From NCBI RefSeq assembly GCF_036323735.1, contig NC_086025.1, forward strand, positions 112,542,688 to 112,606,687: a stretch of DNA of 64,000 nucleotides. The letters are read 5' to 3'. This stretch comes from Rattus norvegicus (Eukaryota; Chordata; Mammalia; Rodentia; Muridae). This document shows positions 63,041 to 64,000 of the stretch, one piece after another (the stretch's first letter is position 1; the number at the start of each line of letters is the position of its first letter). The position numbers and the translations under genes were made by a program. Under the pieces are notes generated by a model, which saw only the letters and a program-made list of their open reading frames with translations, made no database searches and was not told the origin of the DNA.

Positions 63041-64000
63041 ACCAGAAGCTTTGATTTTATTACTTGGAGTGCTTAATGCAAGTTAATTGGGGCTGGAGTA
63101 GCTAGAGGGATGGGAACATGGTGACTGTGGAGATAAAGGGGCAGCGATGTGTTACGTGTGGACTGGGCTGCAGACAGGAGATGGGGAGACAGAGCTACGT
63201 ACTTTATTAAGGTATCGCTGGAGCAAAGGGTGCGAGGCAAAGGTAGACTGTACATGGAAGGGGTTTAGTGTCCAGCCTGCTGCCAGCAACCCAGGTACTG
63301 GGCTCTGGGGCTAGGGCCCGTGCAGTGCTAACTGAGGCTGACAGAAGGCGAGAGGAAGGCTGGACACCTCTGATTCTTTCCTGGAGCCCCTGCCTCCTCA
63401 CCTGGGGTGGGCCTTGAGGAGTGGAGGTCGTGGGGAAGAACATGAGGACTCTCCTCAGTTAGGTGAGGGATGAGGTTACTAATGCAGAACTGGATCTGGG
63501 GACCTCGGCCAGTTCCCATTCAGGTGAGGAGGGGGGTGAAAGGATCAGAGTGTCCATTGAGTGTCCCACCCTGCTCTTCACAAAGCTGTTCAAAGCTGTC
63601 CTCAGTGAGTCCTTAGTGACAGGACAGAGCCAGCTCCAGGCTTTGAAGCAGGTCCCTAGGCAGCCTAGCTTTTAGGCACAGTGACACAGTGGCACACAGG
63701 CCCTTGAGCCCCTTGCTCTCCCAGGAGAGAACAGGAGCAGTGAGGTTTCCCACCCTACCCTTTTCTGCCTCCCTGAAGGACTTGAGAACGACTTCTCAGG
63801 TCCTGGGATAGAGGGTTATTTCTGGGGATGGGTGGCCCCTCACCCTCAGTCTGGGATGGCCACCAAACTCCTCCTTTGCCAGCTCAGTCAGGGCTTGGCC
63901 TCCTGAGCCAGGGTGGGTGGAGGTCATCAGGGCAGGAGCTGGCAGAAGCCTGCCTGCTGCTGTCAGCCTCTGCAGCCTCCTCCACTGCCACTGCTGGGCA
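63041..64000 (-). other. Sox10: probable SOX10 3' UTR (partial)
   Basis: On the minus strand a clean poly(A) signal (CCAAGTAATAAAATCAAAGC, AATAAA at plus 63056-63061) is followed by GT-rich sequence (TCTGGTTGCCTGCTTGGTGG). A second AATAAA is at plus 63203-63208. The ~0.95 kb upstream on that strand is SINE-free with no long coding frame. SOX10 is the known next gene, on the opposite strand from POLR2F, with a 3' UTR of roughly 1.2 kb, so its stop codon would lie just beyond 64000. No SOX10 coding sequence is visible; the assignment rests on synteny. Confidence 0.45.
63056..63061 (-). terminator. Sox10: candidate poly(A) signal of SOX10
   Basis: Minus-strand AATAAA with a downstream GT-rich element; the better of two candidates because of its context. 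Confidence 0.45.

Overview
This is mammalian nuclear DNA, almost certainly Norway rat (Rattus). The genes are split by introns with GT-AG boundaries. The intergenic and intronic space is full of rodent B1, B2 and older B3/B4-type SINEs. At least eleven nearly identical ID elements (tRNA-Ala-derived SINEs), many with sharp target-site duplications and long A-tails, point to rat rather than mouse. The gene order EIF3L - MICALL1 - C22orf23 - POLR2F - (SOX10) is the order known from human 22q13.1; the matching rat segment should be on chromosome 7 (recalled, not computed).

Layout. (1) 1-1.36 kb: last two coding exons of Eif3l (+), in frame to the stop at 1215. (2) 1.4-14.4 kb: intergenic DNA, with SINEs, old MIR fragments and microsatellites; no gene recognised. 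(3) 14.4-15.3 kb: CpG island containing the Micall1 promoter and first exon. (4) 15.06-40.62 kb: Micall1 (+), 16 coding exons assembled here with every intron phase agreeing, giving 2,568 nt and an 855-residue protein with CH domain, LIM domain, two NPF motifs and a C-terminal bMERB-type coiled coil. Its 3' UTR occupies a SINE-free stretch that converges on the next gene. (5) 42.67-50.2 kb: C22orf23/EVG1 (-), six coding exons, 216 residues. (6) 49.9-50.5 kb: CpG-rich bidirectional promoter with an RFX X-box-like palindrome, an ETS site and NRF1-like sites. (7) 50.42-59.86 kb: Polr2f (+), five exons, 127 residues, with a canonical poly(A) signal. (8) 59.9-64 kb: intergenic DNA, then a minus-strand stretch that is probably the 3' UTR of Sox10, whose coding part would lie beyond the right edge.

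The genes are ordinary housekeeping or trafficking genes. There is no bacterial, phage or CRISPR-like system here. The most striking observations are two independent duplications of Micall1 5' splice sites. One is a 50-bp tandem duplication spanning the end of exon 5 and its donor. The other is an ID element whose perfect 16-bp target-site duplication copies the donor of exon 15. In both cases use of the distal donor would give an early stop. A third is an ~0.8 kb processed retrocopy of an unidentified transcript inside a C22orf23 intron, with a 15-bp target-site duplication and a poly(A) signal supplied by a well-preserved antisense MIR.

All exon boundaries come from reading splice sites and frame by eye. 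Family assignments rest on remembered protein sequences, not on database searches. SINE boundaries are approximate unless a target-site duplication is given.
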